A stretch of DNA of 64,000 bases from Cylindrotheca closterium (lineage: Eukaryota > Bacillariophyta > Bacillariophyceae > Bacillariales > Bacillariaceae), in contig CAKOGP040001557.1 of assembly GCA_933822405.4 (NCBI GenBank), forward strand, positions 407,330 through 471,329, read 5' to 3'. Below are positions 52,584 through 61,985 of the stretch, one piece after another; positions within the stretch are counted from its first letter, which is position 1; each line of letters starts with the position of its first letter. Under the pieces are notes generated by a model. The model was not told the origin of the DNA and did no database searches. It worked only from the letters and a program-made list of their open reading frames with translations. A program made the position numbers and the translations under genes.

Positions 52584-54827
52584 ATGTCAACAAAGACAAT
52601 TACCATAATAGAAGATGGAGGTGTCTATGACATTAGCAACAACGAGGAATTTAAGGATTTGTTGGAAGCCCTAGAAACCAAGTATCTGGAAAATGTTCAA
52701 AACAAACGACGGGTGGTTGGCTTTGCATCACTTGTGGATGGTGGATCCTACACCGCAGCTCCTGTTGCAGAAAGTCATGTTGTTCTGAGCAATGGTATTC
52801 AAGACGGTTCCGATAGTGGTGGATCATCTAGTAGTAATACCAACATGAGGAGAAACGACAAGTCGACCCCCGTAGCAAGCATTTTGTGGCCATCGTCGAA
52901 CTCGCGAGGGAGCCAAAGCAACAATGATGCAAATTTAAGGAGTGCAATCATGGATCTCGATCGGCGATTGAAAAAGAAGCAACCAGACGCCGTAAATCGA
53001 TACATTAACAAAGGAAATGAGTTTGTGACACAAAGCAAATATGATGAGGCCATGGACTCGTATCAAAAAGCCCTCAAGGCCAAAGTTGAGACATCTGGAA
53101 GTCAACAATTGACTGCTGTGATCAAGAGCAACATGGGACTGGTCCTGAAAGAGCAGGGTTTGCATGGGGAAGCTCTACAGATTTACGAAGAGACCCTTGC
53201 CATTCGACGAGAGGTCTTTGGTGATCTCCATGAAGATGTCGCGAGTGCTTATGGAAACATTGGGGGTGTGTTTGAAGCTCTAGGCAAATTGGAGGAAGCG
53301 TACGAAATGCATTCCAATGCCTTGTCGATCCAATTGAAGGTTCTAGGAAACAACCACCCAAAAGTTGCCGACACGGTATTTCACATGGCAAATGTCTTGG
53401 ATGATCAAGGCGAATACGAAGAGGCAGCCAAGGTGTATCGCAAGGCCCTTGAAATTCGAGTAGACAACTTGGGAAGCCATCATCCGGAAGTAGCTGATAC
53501 ATACTTCAATCTTGCAATTGCCTACGAGAAGCAAGGCCGCAACGAAGAAGCCATGAGGGCCTATCGAAATGCCTTGTCGATTCAAGTTGAGACGTTTGGA
53601 AAGGACCACCTAGATGTTGCAGAAACGTATGGAAATATGGGCAATTGTTTGTCTGATCAAGCAAGATTTGAGGAAGCCGAAAAGATGTACCGAAAGGCAT
53701 TGAAGATTCAGAAAGGAGCACAACATGGGGATCGAGGCCCGGCTATGGCAAGCTTATACAGCAAGCTAGGCACTGCGTTGGCAAAACAACGCAAAGATGA
53801 TGAAGCCATGAACATGTATCAGTCGGCTCACTCCATTCAATTGGAGGCCTACGGGATGGAGAGCCCAGACCTGGCTGACACGTGTAACGGTATGGGGACT
53901 ATATTGTATCACCAAAAGAAGTACAACGAAGCCATGGAAATGCATCAAACTGCACTGACAATTCGGTTAAAGGTCTACGGAAATATGCATGCCGACATTG
54001 CTACTTCACTGAGTAATATGGGGCTTGTCTTGGAAGGTCAGGGTGAAAAGGAAAAAGCAATGAAAGCATACGAGAAGGCGCTAAGCATTAGATTGGAGGT
54101 CCTCGGAAAGCTTCATCCAAAAACTGCAAACCTGTACTTTAACATGGGTCTTGTGCTAGATGGTCAGGGCAAATATGAAGACGCCATAAAGGCTTATGAA
54201 AATGCTCTTCAGATTCGATTGGAGGTCCTCGGAAATCGTCACCCAGAAGTATCAACGACCTACAGTAATATGGCAGCCGTGCTCGAGGATCTTGGGAAGT
54301 TTGATGAAGCAATTAAACTGTATCAGGATGTACTATCAATCCGTCTCGAAACCCTTGGTACTCGGCATCCCAAGATCGCGAATACATTCTTCAATCTTGG
54401 CAGCGTCCTCGATCGTCAAGGCAAGCAATCGGAAGCACTAAAGGTTTATGAAGAGGCACTATCGATTCGTCAAGAAGTCTATGGAGATCGTCATCCGAAG
54501 GTTGCCGATACGCTAAACAACATGGCAGTAGCGAATGAAGACCTTGGCAACTATGACAAATCAATCGAGATGCACCAGACTGTGATTTCCATTCGAGAGG
54601 AAGCTTTTGGAAAGAATCACCCAGACGTAGCCCATTCCTACACAAACGTCGCTCAAGTCTTGGAAAGCCAAGACAAACTAGACGAAGCCATCAAAATGTA
54701 CCGAAAGGCTCTTGAGATTCAAGTTGTGACTTTTGGCAAGGATCATCCAGACGTTGCAGCAACAAGCACAAGTATCGAAGTTCTATTAGAGACCCAGAAA
54801 AAGACTGAGCAGGCCATGAAGCAATAG
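52584..54827 (+). CDS. TPR protein 3 of the cluster (~14 TPR units)
   Basis: 747 residues in one exon. The N-terminal domain (KTITIIEDGGVYDISNNEEF, KDLLEALETKYLENV, GFASLVDGGSYTAA) matches that of TPR protein 1. After a Ser/Asn linker and a charged helix, about 14 TPRs of 42 residues fill residues ~150-735, with the motif HPxVADTxxNxAxVLxxQGKxxEAxxxYxxALSIRLExLG. Unlike gene 1 it has no introns. Only the last, partial repeat is degenerate. The role is that of a protein-interaction scaffold, with partner unknown. Confidence 0.9.
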   Translation: MSTKTITIIEDGGVYDISNNEEFKDLLEALETKYLENVQNKRRVVGFASLVDGGSYTAAPVAESHVVLSNGIQDGSDSGGSSSSNTNMRRNDKSTPVASILWPSSNSRGSQSNNDANLRSAIMDLDRRLKKKQPDAVNRYINKGNEFVTQSKYDEAMDSYQKALKAKVETSGSQQLTAVIKSNMGLVLKEQGLHGEALQIYEETLAIRREVFGDLHEDVASAYGNIGGVFEALGKLEEAYEMHSNALSIQLKVLGNNHPKVADTVFHMANVLDDQGEYEEAAKVYRKALEIRVDNLGSHHPEVADTYFNLAIAYEKQGRNEEAMRAYRNALSIQVETFGKDHLDVAETYGNMGNCLSDQARFEEAEKMYRKALKIQKGAQHGDRGPAMASLYSKLGTALAKQRKDDEAMNMYQSAHSIQLEAYGMESPDLADTCNGMGTILYHQKKYNEAMEMHQTALTIRLKVYGNMHADIATSLSNMGLVLEGQGEKEKAMKAYEKALSIRLEVLGKLHPKTANLYFNMGLVLDGQGKYEDAIKAYENALQIRLEVLGNRHPEVSTTYSNMAAVLEDLGKFDEAIKLYQDVLSIRLETLGTRHPKIANTFFNLGSVLDRQGKQSEALKVYEEALSIRQEVYGDRHPKVADTLNNMAVANEDLGNYDKSIEMHQTVISIREEAFGKNHPDVAHSYTNVAQVLESQDKLDEAIKMYRKALEIQVVTFGKDHPDVAATSTSIEVLLETQKKTEQAMKQ

Positions 54828-55570
54828 GTATTAGTGATGACAAAACAGAGCGTAAATTTTGCAATTAGTTCACAATCAATGAAACATGTGAAATATTTCG
54901 AATCGTCGAAAGGAGATTGCAGATGGGACGCCGGTGAAGGTTTGCCGTGAACGTTCAAGTGAGCCCTTTGTTCTCTTCTCTTGTAATAGATTCGTTTCGA
55001 AGGTGAAGTTGGTTGCGCATTTTGTTTGACACGATTACATTGACAAGCCGTTTGGCACACCACTTTTTCACGATTTTGATTGCGGCCGTCTTTTTCTGCA
55101 ACTGATAAATAGCAGTATAGTATGAGTAGATGCACACATCTTGCCGTTTCAGTCTATTCCGTACATATTACAACTGTTTTCGCGCTGTAATTCTGTTTGT
55201 TCAAACCAATGTTGTAATGAAGGTTATCATCGTCCTCGCTATCAGAGTCTAGTGCGAAAATTGACACGGCATTAGTCATGATAAACTAGTGAAAAGAGCA
55301 GAAGATCAAGTGCTATGAAGTCTTTTCTTATTTTGATGTGAATTGTGAGTTGAGGTCTTCGAAACCATTTTTGAGAATTGGCCAATCAAAATCGTTCGAT
55401 TTCAAAATGCACCGTGCATGGACAATCGTCCAGCTTGGGCCAAAATGGATGCAGCTCAAGGGGGGTACCCGGAAGTAACTGTCCAGCGTGGAAAAATTCA
55501 CGCTGCATGCATCATTTTTGGTTCGATAACTTTCCGCCTAAGAGACAAATTTTGACGAGACACAAATTTC
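54828..55570. other. Gene-free stretch
   Basis: About 740 bp. A 45-codon frame at 55419-55556 (WAKMDAAQGGYPEVTVQRG) is open but unsupported. Nothing else is seen. Confidence 0.4.
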
Positions 55571-55831
55571 ATGGTCCGTCTGTCCCCCGTACCATTTCTT
55601 GCCATACTGTATTTGAATATGTCTGTCCTACCTGCCTTTCTGGGGGAGATGCAGCAGAAGGATTTGTTACAGCAGAGTGGCGAGAAAGATATCACAGTTG
55701 AGGCTATTCTTGCTCCAACAGGTGGTTCCCCTAATGATCCAGATGATTCGGACGCTGAGGAAGAGGTGTTGTGTCGTCCTTTGGAACTAGATGCTTCCAT
55801 GCTAACAGCAGCGGCTCGAAAAACTGCTTAG
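55571..55831 (+). CDS. Possible small protein (86 aa), weak
   Basis: The ATG at 55571 opens 86 residues with a hydrophobic start (FLAILYLNMSVLPAFLG) and an acidic end (NDPDDSDAEEEVL). The layout could be a small secreted or anchored protein, or a remnant of a longer element. No homology is recognised, and chance cannot be excluded. Confidence 0.25.
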   Translation: MVRLSPVPFLAILYLNMSVLPAFLGEMQQKDLLQQSGEKDITVEAILAPTGGSPNDPDDSDAEEEVLCRPLELDASMLTAAARKTA

Positions 55832-56699
55832 GAAGCATTGAATGTATATAAAGCGACCAGCGCAGCACCAGATCTAAAATGTACCTTAAAGATTGTGGTA
55901 GTTTTCTTATCAAACTTGGTTCAATTGTTACCTGAAGCTGCAAATTAGACGAACAAATCCAAATCTTGCAAGAGAGTTTCGGTGCTGGGCGACGGTGTGG
56001 TCAATAATCCCTTCGTTCCGAATACAATCTTGGCATGGGGACATCGTCCGCATCTACAGGCCGTTCATGGAGGGACAAGAATAACGTAAACGAAGCTCTG
56101 CGCTTTGTGGAAGAGACACTCCCTCAGAGGGATACCAATTAAAAGAAGAGATGGATATCTTGCGATGAATCCCTAAAGATGAATAACGACGTTGTTTTTT
56201 GAAAAGCCAGCTCTACGGAGCCAGTGTAGTAGGACCTACCTGATCAAATGCAAAATGATAACATACTCAAACATACTTCACAACCAGCTCTAGCTTGCTA
56301 CCAGATAGTCGAAACTTTCCACTTTTAGATCTGTTCGTCGCACAGGCCATGACGAGTTTGATCATTCTCACGTGGTCGTGGTACGTGTACTGCAGCTCCA
56401 TTCCTGCTACTGCAGGTCATTTTCCACTGGAACACAATGAGAAATTTTGTGTTCAATAAAAAGCAAATCGATCCTGCGTCGTAGCAAATTCACAAAATTG
56501 GTTCGCGTGCGAAAGGCCACGCCGTTCTTTTGATAAAACCTTCTGGTCAAAACCGAAGTGGTCGCAGATTTTCAATTAAGGCGGTCATTCCGTAGACGGA
56601 AGGGCGTTTGTACCAAGGAGTTTGTGCCCGCAAGTGTGGACTTTTCCGATTTTTCCCACAAATTTCTCTCACCAGAACAATTCTGCAAAATCGAAAATC
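55832..56699. other. Gene-free stretch before the small-gene cluster
   Basis: About 870 bp with no gene. The last ~80 bp (CCCACAAATTTCTCTC... up to the ATG) resemble the bases before the A2 ATG at 60801, showing that the duplication includes leader sequence. Confidence 0.5.
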
Positions 56700-56939
56700 A
56701 TGAACTCCAGAACTTCCACCGACTGCAATACTTCTACCAATGGAGCAATTGGGCAACTTCCTGCCACGATCCCAGCAAGCTTTCGATTGCGAGCTCCCGC
56801 TGGCCTTCCCCATTTTCCTGGCAACGGTGCTTCTCAAGACCTGCGGCCACCATCTGCCATCCTAGAAGAAGCTATCAAAGTTGTGAGCAGCACTGACCTT
56901 CCCTTCGAAACAGGAAGCCATCCTGAGCCGCGTCAGTAG
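56700..56939 (+). CDS. Small protein A1 (79 aa), paralog of A2
   Basis: The ATG at 56700 opens 79 residues beginning MNSRTSTDCNTSTNG. Its C-terminal part (SAILEEAIKVVSSTDLPFET) aligns with A2 (FAILDEAIKIVTSDDLPSHE) and both end in RQ-stop. The middle is Pro/Ala-rich. Conservation of the start, the helix AIL(E/D)EAIK and the end between two copies at low overall identity argues for a real protein. There is no signal or membrane segment. Function unknown. Confidence 0.6.
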   Translation: MNSRTSTDCNTSTNGAIGQLPATIPASFRLRAPAGLPHFPGNGASQDLRPPSAILEEAIKVVSSTDLPFETGSHPEPRQ

Positions 56940-57039
56940 GCATTTTCTACACTACATACTACATAAAAGATAGATATCAAATTTGAAATCAACTATTAGG
57001 CAGTGGCCCCTCCGGTCGATGCGATGTACACCGGTAGGT

Positions 57040-57091
57040 ATCGATCAATCGATCGATCGATTGATTGATTGATTGATTCGATCGATCAATC
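57040..57091. repeat. Simple repeat of ATCG/GATT units
   Basis: TCGATCAATCGATCGATCGA followed by (TTGA)n and then TCGATCGATCAATC. The tract is partly self-complementary and could form a hairpin. It lies between A1 and B1. Confidence 0.9.
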
Positions 57092-57384
57092 TTCGATTGC
57101 TTCGACTACCTCGATTCCATAGGAACCATGAGCTCGTGCGCGTGGTGACAAATTTGTGTGCAAATTGGGTGAGGGTTAGGGCTTAAATTCCGGTACTCAT
57201 TGACGTGATCGGTTTCGGCTATTTGCGTTCTGTTTCCATGTGGGAGGGTTCCACGAGATTTCCAAAAGAGCACGAGTATGTTACCGTTTTACATAACAGC
57301 TCCTCCCTGGAAAGGGCCTGTACCGGTAGCATTTGCGCTGGAGTTCAGATTTTTTGCATTTTCCATCCTTTGGAGATTAGATGG

Positions 57385-57600
57385 CACAATAATTTGGTCC
57401 CATGAAGAAGCCATCACTTGAAAAGGAGTACACACGCGGGGCCGATTCATGCCCTCATTTGCTAGCCTGTATGGGATAAAGTAATTGAAATGCAAAATGA
57501 ATTGGTCACATGAAGAAGCCTTCACTGGAAGAAAGGAGATGGAAGAAAGGAGATGACTGCTAACTCTTTCCGGTAGTGACACCAGAACCGAGCACTACTA
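57385..57600. repeat. Duplicated flank, left set
   Basis: AATTTGGTCCCATGAAGAAGCC (near 57391) and AATTGGTCACATGAAGAAGCC (near 57509), each followed by TCACT(T/G)GAA, are two copies of one motif. A third copy is near 58925. The following TTTCCGGTAGTGACAC (57568) also recurs near 58995. These mark the duplication upstream of B1 and B2. Confidence 0.65.
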
Positions 57601-58004
57601 TTCATAATATTGGCATGTTGCTCCGATCAAATGTGGCCGAGTTCGTTATGTTATCTCAGAAGTGCTTTTGTTGAAGTGCGAACGCCACTGCGGACTTCAT
57701 CCTCCCAGGGTACGTATACCAATACGGTACTGCTAAATTCTTTTCGAGTACTGCTGTTAAAAGTCACCGTCGGAACAGATTAGAAAACCACGCACTTGTT
57801 CGAGGAGCGTCACTTTCACGATTACTTTTCTTGTGGAACCAAACAAAGGCAAAGTTCGGCAAAAAACGCGACGCGTTCGGTTGTGCCACTACGCGACCGT
57901 CGATAACCTCCATGTCATTTTTTCAATTTGCCTATCGCGATTTGGCTCACAAAATCGACCACAACGAAACAAACAAACTAACGAAACAAACAAGCTAACG
58001 AAAC

Positions 58005-58400
58005 ATGCCTCACACCAAAATGGACACTGTCGACATCAGATGCGATATTATGGACAGCAAGTTGACTAGACAACTACATCCTGCGAGAATCAACTACAGC
58101 TACCCAATGCGATTCATCATTTCGAAGAATACTGCGACGCCGACCACCTCTTGGAAGCAATCCTTGATCGAAGATCGTGAAGCTCTTGCAACCACTAATT
58201 CTTCTCAGTCAAACTCGAGTCCTGTCGCTATACTAAGGAGCGTGTCCTCGCTTTCTGAAAGACAAGCGAATGAACTACTTCTTGACAACAGCGATCGCAT
58301 CTCAGAGATGATGAGAAAGGGCAAGAGCGCAACATATGATGATTGTGCCGACTACGATATTGACTACGACAGTGACTGTGATAGTGACCTTGAGATATGA
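58005..58400 (+). CDS. Small protein B1 (131 aa), paralog of B2
   Basis: The ATG at 58005 (MPHTKMDTVDIRCDI) opens 131 residues; an internal ATG at 58050 begins the part shared with B2 (MDSKLTRQLHPARINYSY). Shared features are RF(I/V)ISKNTATPT, KQSLIE(D/E)REALAT, SLSERQAxELLLDNSDRxSEM, and an acidic Tyr/Asp/Cys tail (DYDIDYDSDCDSDLEI). It has no signal or membrane part. The tail could bind metal or a basic partner, which is inference. The leader CACAAAATCGACCACAA and the 3' flank are duplicated with the gene. Confidence 0.7.
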   Translation: MPHTKMDTVDIRCDIMDSKLTRQLHPARINYSYPMRFIISKNTATPTTSWKQSLIEDREALATTNSSQSNSSPVAILRSVSSLSERQANELLLDNSDRISEMMRKGKSATYDDCADYDIDYDSDCDSDLEI

Positions 58401-58914
58401 GCTCGTCAAGAAAGAAGCAAGAGATGATGTGGAACGGGCACAGACTCCTCCTGGACAGGAGAAAACATTTTTTGCCTAGTCTGCCCAAATTCAACACCCT
58501 CAAAGTTACTCTATCGTTCCCACAATCCACTTGTACCTTCTAACACTGGAAGAACAAGTCCTTACAAGTGATCAAAATGAGAACCAAAATCAATTTTTAG
58601 AATGATAACTCATTAGTGCCGACGACTCGACTCTTCAACTCGATGCAATTTCACCGCAACAAAAAATCACGATCATCAGGAAAAAGAGAGCCCTTTAAAA
58701 GTAAAAATGCAATAACCTTCTGGTCAATTTTATATATATTTTTATTAGGGTAGTACCGTTGGTGGATGGGAGAAGACAGTGTACGAAGACGCCGCCGGAA
58801 CAAGATTCGGGAGGATACCTCGAATTTCTTTGAGGAGGAGCGTCACTTGTGTAAGGTTTGCGCTCTCTTTCAGATTTGGTAAATAAAAGCCTCTGAAGAA
58901 AATTGGAGATCGAA

Positions 58915-59010
58915 CGCCACAAAGAATTGGTCCCATGGTGAAGCCTTCACTGGAAAGGAATACAATGGGTACTACGTCAAGTGATTGTTACTGTTTCCAG
59001 TAGTGACACG
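58915..59010. repeat. Duplicated flank, right copy
   Basis: GAATTGGTCCCATGGTGAAGCC then TTCACTGGAAAGGA, and TTTCCAGTAGTGACAC, repeat the elements seen at 57385-57600. They lie the same way round and at a similar place before B2. Confidence 0.65.
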
Positions 59011-59264
59011 ATGTCACCGCACGTTGTTCGCGTTGTATCAAATCAGAGTTCGAAATATCACAGTGCGAACTCTATCGGGCTTTGTTGAGGTATTACACTA
59101 TAGAATAGTAATAAATTCGTTTCGAGTTTTCCGGTGGATCACGTCTAAAGATTCCGCGAGAACATATATTTGCCATTCACAAAATCGACCACAAGGAAAC
59201 AACAAACAAGCTAACGAAAAATGCCTCACACCACAATGGACACTATCGACTCAGATGCGGTAGT

Positions 59265-59630
59265 ATGGACACCAAGTTGACTAGACAACTACATCCTGCG
59301 AGAATCAACTACAGCTACTCAATGCGATTCGTCATTTCGAAGAATACTGCGACCCCGACCAGCACCTCTTCGAAGCAATCCTTGATTGAAGAACGTGAAG
59401 CTCTTGCAACCGTTAATTCTTCTCAGTCTAACCCCAGTCGTGTCGTCATACGAAGGAGCATGTCCTCGCTTTCTGAAAGACAAGCGAGTGAACTACTTCT
59501 TGACAACAGCGATCGCCTATCAGAGATGATCATGGGAAAGGGCAATATCACTACAGTTTACAACTGTGACTATGACAACGACTGCGATATTGACTACGAC
59601 AGTGACTGCGAATGTGACCTTGAAGTATGA
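59265..59630 (+). CDS. Small protein B2 (121 aa), paralog of B1 with disrupted upstream start
   Basis: The supported frame starts at the ATG at 59265 (MDTKLTRQLHPARINYSY) and matches B1 to the acidic end (DIDYDSDCECDLEV). The ATG matching the B1 start is at 59221, but one base is missing relative to B1 (GACTCAGA against GACATCAGA). That ATG therefore leads only to a short frame ending at 59280. Either B2 uses the internal ATG, as B1 may also do, or its translation is lowered by what is now an overlapping upstream ORF. Confidence 0.6.
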   Translation: MDTKLTRQLHPARINYSYSMRFVISKNTATPTSTSSKQSLIEEREALATVNSSQSNPSRVVIRRSMSSLSERQASELLLDNSDRLSEMIMGKGNITTVYNCDYDNDCDIDYDSDCECDLEV

Positions 59631-60800
59631 GCACGCGGTCCAGAGTAGCTTTCGCGGTAGTCAGCCATATACATAGCAAAAGGAGCAGGAGAGATGAAGT
59701 AGAGCGAGCGCAGCCGGGGAACTCACTCCTCCTGGATCGTAGAAAGTCCACAAACACTTCTTGACTAGTTGATCCAAATGCACCCTCTGATTTGTGGCAC
59801 GATGTAATTTGGAAATGAGCAGTACCTTCTAAAATTGTATGAAGAAAGAACAAGAAGTCATGCTATAGGAGTGATAAAGTGAGAACAATATGATAATATT
59901 TCACTGCCGTCGAGCCCGATTTCTCAACTTTTCAATAATAGTAGCAATAGCGAAGTGCCAACAATCGTAAAATGGTCCAATTCATTTTATCATTCTGTTC
60001 TGGTCATAGTTGTTCCGGTGTCCACATTTCGGTTGCGATGGTCATGATCACAAAATGTATTGCTACCGGTACCTTTGATGAGGCAAAATATAAGCAAGAG
60101 AGATCGCTCGTCCTGACAGGAAATTCCTATTCACACTTTTACTACTGCAATTGAGTTCCCAAACCTTTGGGACACTGGAACTTGGATTTTTTCCAACAAA
60201 AAGAAAGAACGGGAAAAAGTGTACAGTAACCATTCAACGAATCCATAAAACAAGATCGTTTGATCATTCCCCCACCCAGAGGCACGAAGTATTCGTATTG
60301 CTGCTGTCGTGTTTGCATGATTGATTCGAAGTTCACATTACGGTAGTACTGTAGCCATTTAGCGAACCACTTCGACGGAATTTTAATTAATTGTGTTTGC
60401 CCGAGATCGTTTGATCATTTTGCTCCCGTTCGATTTCATTTTCCCACCTTCTGTTCAAACCATGCTGATTCTCTTGATCATCGACTCATAAATAACCTAG
60501 GTCACGATCGTCAGCGGTGACTGCTTTGTCATAAATGAAAGTTCTGGGCCAAATCAGCTGTCAACGGAGAAAATAAGTCTAATCGCTTTTCTCCGATAAT
60601 CCTCCAGTAAGGTTCTTGTGATCCAACCCGCCTTTTCTGTCCCCACGGTATACCGATACGGTGTGAAAGAATTCTATTGGCGTTAGAACCAGAGGACCAA
60701 TATCATGCGTGTTCCCACATCACTTTGAACTCTTGTCAGTTTTCCGCACAAATTTCTTCGCCCAAACGAATACCGGTACATAACATCCCAGATTATCATA

Positions 60801-61076
60801 ATGAACTCGACAACTCCCGCCACCGACTGTAACAATACTTCTACCAGCAATGGGCCATCTGTTGGTCAGCAATCAGTAATGAGCGCAACGAGCTTTCCAT
60901 GGCCAGCTCATACTGCCTTTCCCTTTGAAACATTGTTGCTTGACAACGACGAGGATGACAGTGTTTCTTCTTCCGGACGACTCTTTGCTATCCTTGACGA
61001 AGCCATCAAAATTGTGACCAGCGATGATCTTCCCTCCCATGAAACAAGAAACCACGACGATGAACTGCGTCAGTGA
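60801..61076 (+). CDS. Small protein A2 (91 aa), paralog of A1
   Basis: The ATG at 60801 opens 91 residues starting MNSTTPATDCNNTSTSNG. It carries an acidic middle that A1 lacks (LLLDNDEDDSVSSS), then the shared helix (FAILDEAIKIVTSDDLP) and ends in DELRQ. The upstream bases (CGCACAAATTTCTTCGCCC) resemble those of A1. LLLDN(D/S) also occurs in the B proteins, perhaps by chance. Function unknown. Confidence 0.6.
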   Translation: MNSTTPATDCNNTSTSNGPSVGQQSVMSATSFPWPAHTAFPFETLLLDNDEDDSVSSSGRLFAILDEAIKIVTSDDLPSHETRNHDDELRQ

Positions 61077-61518
61077 AACATAGCCCAAAGTAGAACATAC
61101 TACAAATAGAAGATACTTGTTAAAACTAGTGATTGGTTCTTCATCACCACTTCTTGTTCTTCTACTCTTGATTTGCTCCAGCCCTTTGATGTCACTTCCT
61201 CATGTCATCGCTTCTTTGAGCAATTACCATGCTCTCGGCAGTCTATTCCTGTGGTCCATGATACTTCGCAATCCCGCTTGTTCAACAAGGATGTCTGATT
61301 TCCTTTGATAGAAATTCAACCCGAATTGTATCTGCTGGTACACTGGATGACACTCCGCTGCGCCTATCGCGTTCAGCAATGACATACGCACCTATATTAT
61401 CGGATACAATCTGAAAAGTTCGGTGATAGTAATCTGTCTCATTCCTTCTAATGGTTGGGGGCTTCTCTCTCGTCAAGGAGTCAAGATGATCTTGTTTGTA
61501 TTCTACAAGTTCAGGCTT

Positions 61519-61761
61519 TCAAAGGTCATTAGAGGTCGTGTAGTACGTTACAGAGTTGAGGGCCTTCAGCTGTTGGTTGTCCTCCAAAGTCTTCTCATAT
61601 AGCTTCTTATAATCTATATTTTGATCATCGTTTGGTACTACAGATTGTTTCTTGGAAGCTGGTTCTTCGACTTGCGACTCCGACTCCGACTCTGACATGA
61701 CCTCTCTTTTATAGCTGTCGACAATTCTTTGCTCATTTGCCCTTGCATGTGCTGGGCACAT
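61519..61761 (-). CDS. Possible hydrophilic small protein (80 aa), weak
   Basis: The ATG at 61761 opens 80 residues: a Ser/Glu run (MSESESESQVEEPASKK) and then a short coiled-coil-like helix (YKKLYEKTLEDNQQLKAL). This is the composition of a linker plus leucine-zipper end and could be a fragment of a longer gene, for instance a transposon ORF. It has no support beyond composition. Confidence 0.2.
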   Translation of the reverse strand: MCPAHARANEQRIVDSYKREVMSESESESQVEEPASKKQSVVPNDDQNIDYKKLYEKTLEDNQQLKALNSVTYYTTSNDL

Positions 61762-61904
61762 CTGCTATTCTTACTACTTCTGGTATTACTGGTACATGTT
61801 GATGGCTGGATGCTGTCTGTAATAAAATTGCAACAGTATACGTGGTCGTTTTGGGGGTTTTATTTCATGCTGGTGGAGCAGTTTTTATACGATGATAGAT
61901 CCCC

Positions 61905-61985
61905 GGGGAGAAAAGAAGTGGAGAGAGGAAGAGAAAGGAAAGAAAGGAAAGAAAAAAACGAAGAGAGAAGAAAGAGGAGAAAGCA
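61905..61985. repeat. Purine-rich (GA) tract
   Basis: About 80 bases that are almost only A and G on the plus strand (GAGAGGAAGAGAAAGGAAAG type). It is capable of triplex or polypurine behaviour. It could also be the polypurine tract of a decayed retroelement, but there is no LTR beside it. Confidence 0.8.

Noticed and set aside
56547..56837. 96-residue minus-strand frame over A1
   Set aside because: The A1 frame is supported by its paralog A2, while the antisense frame has no counterpart there.
61905..61985. Polypurine tract as evidence for an LTR retrotransposon
   Set aside because: No LTR, primer-binding site, RT or integrase frame nearby.
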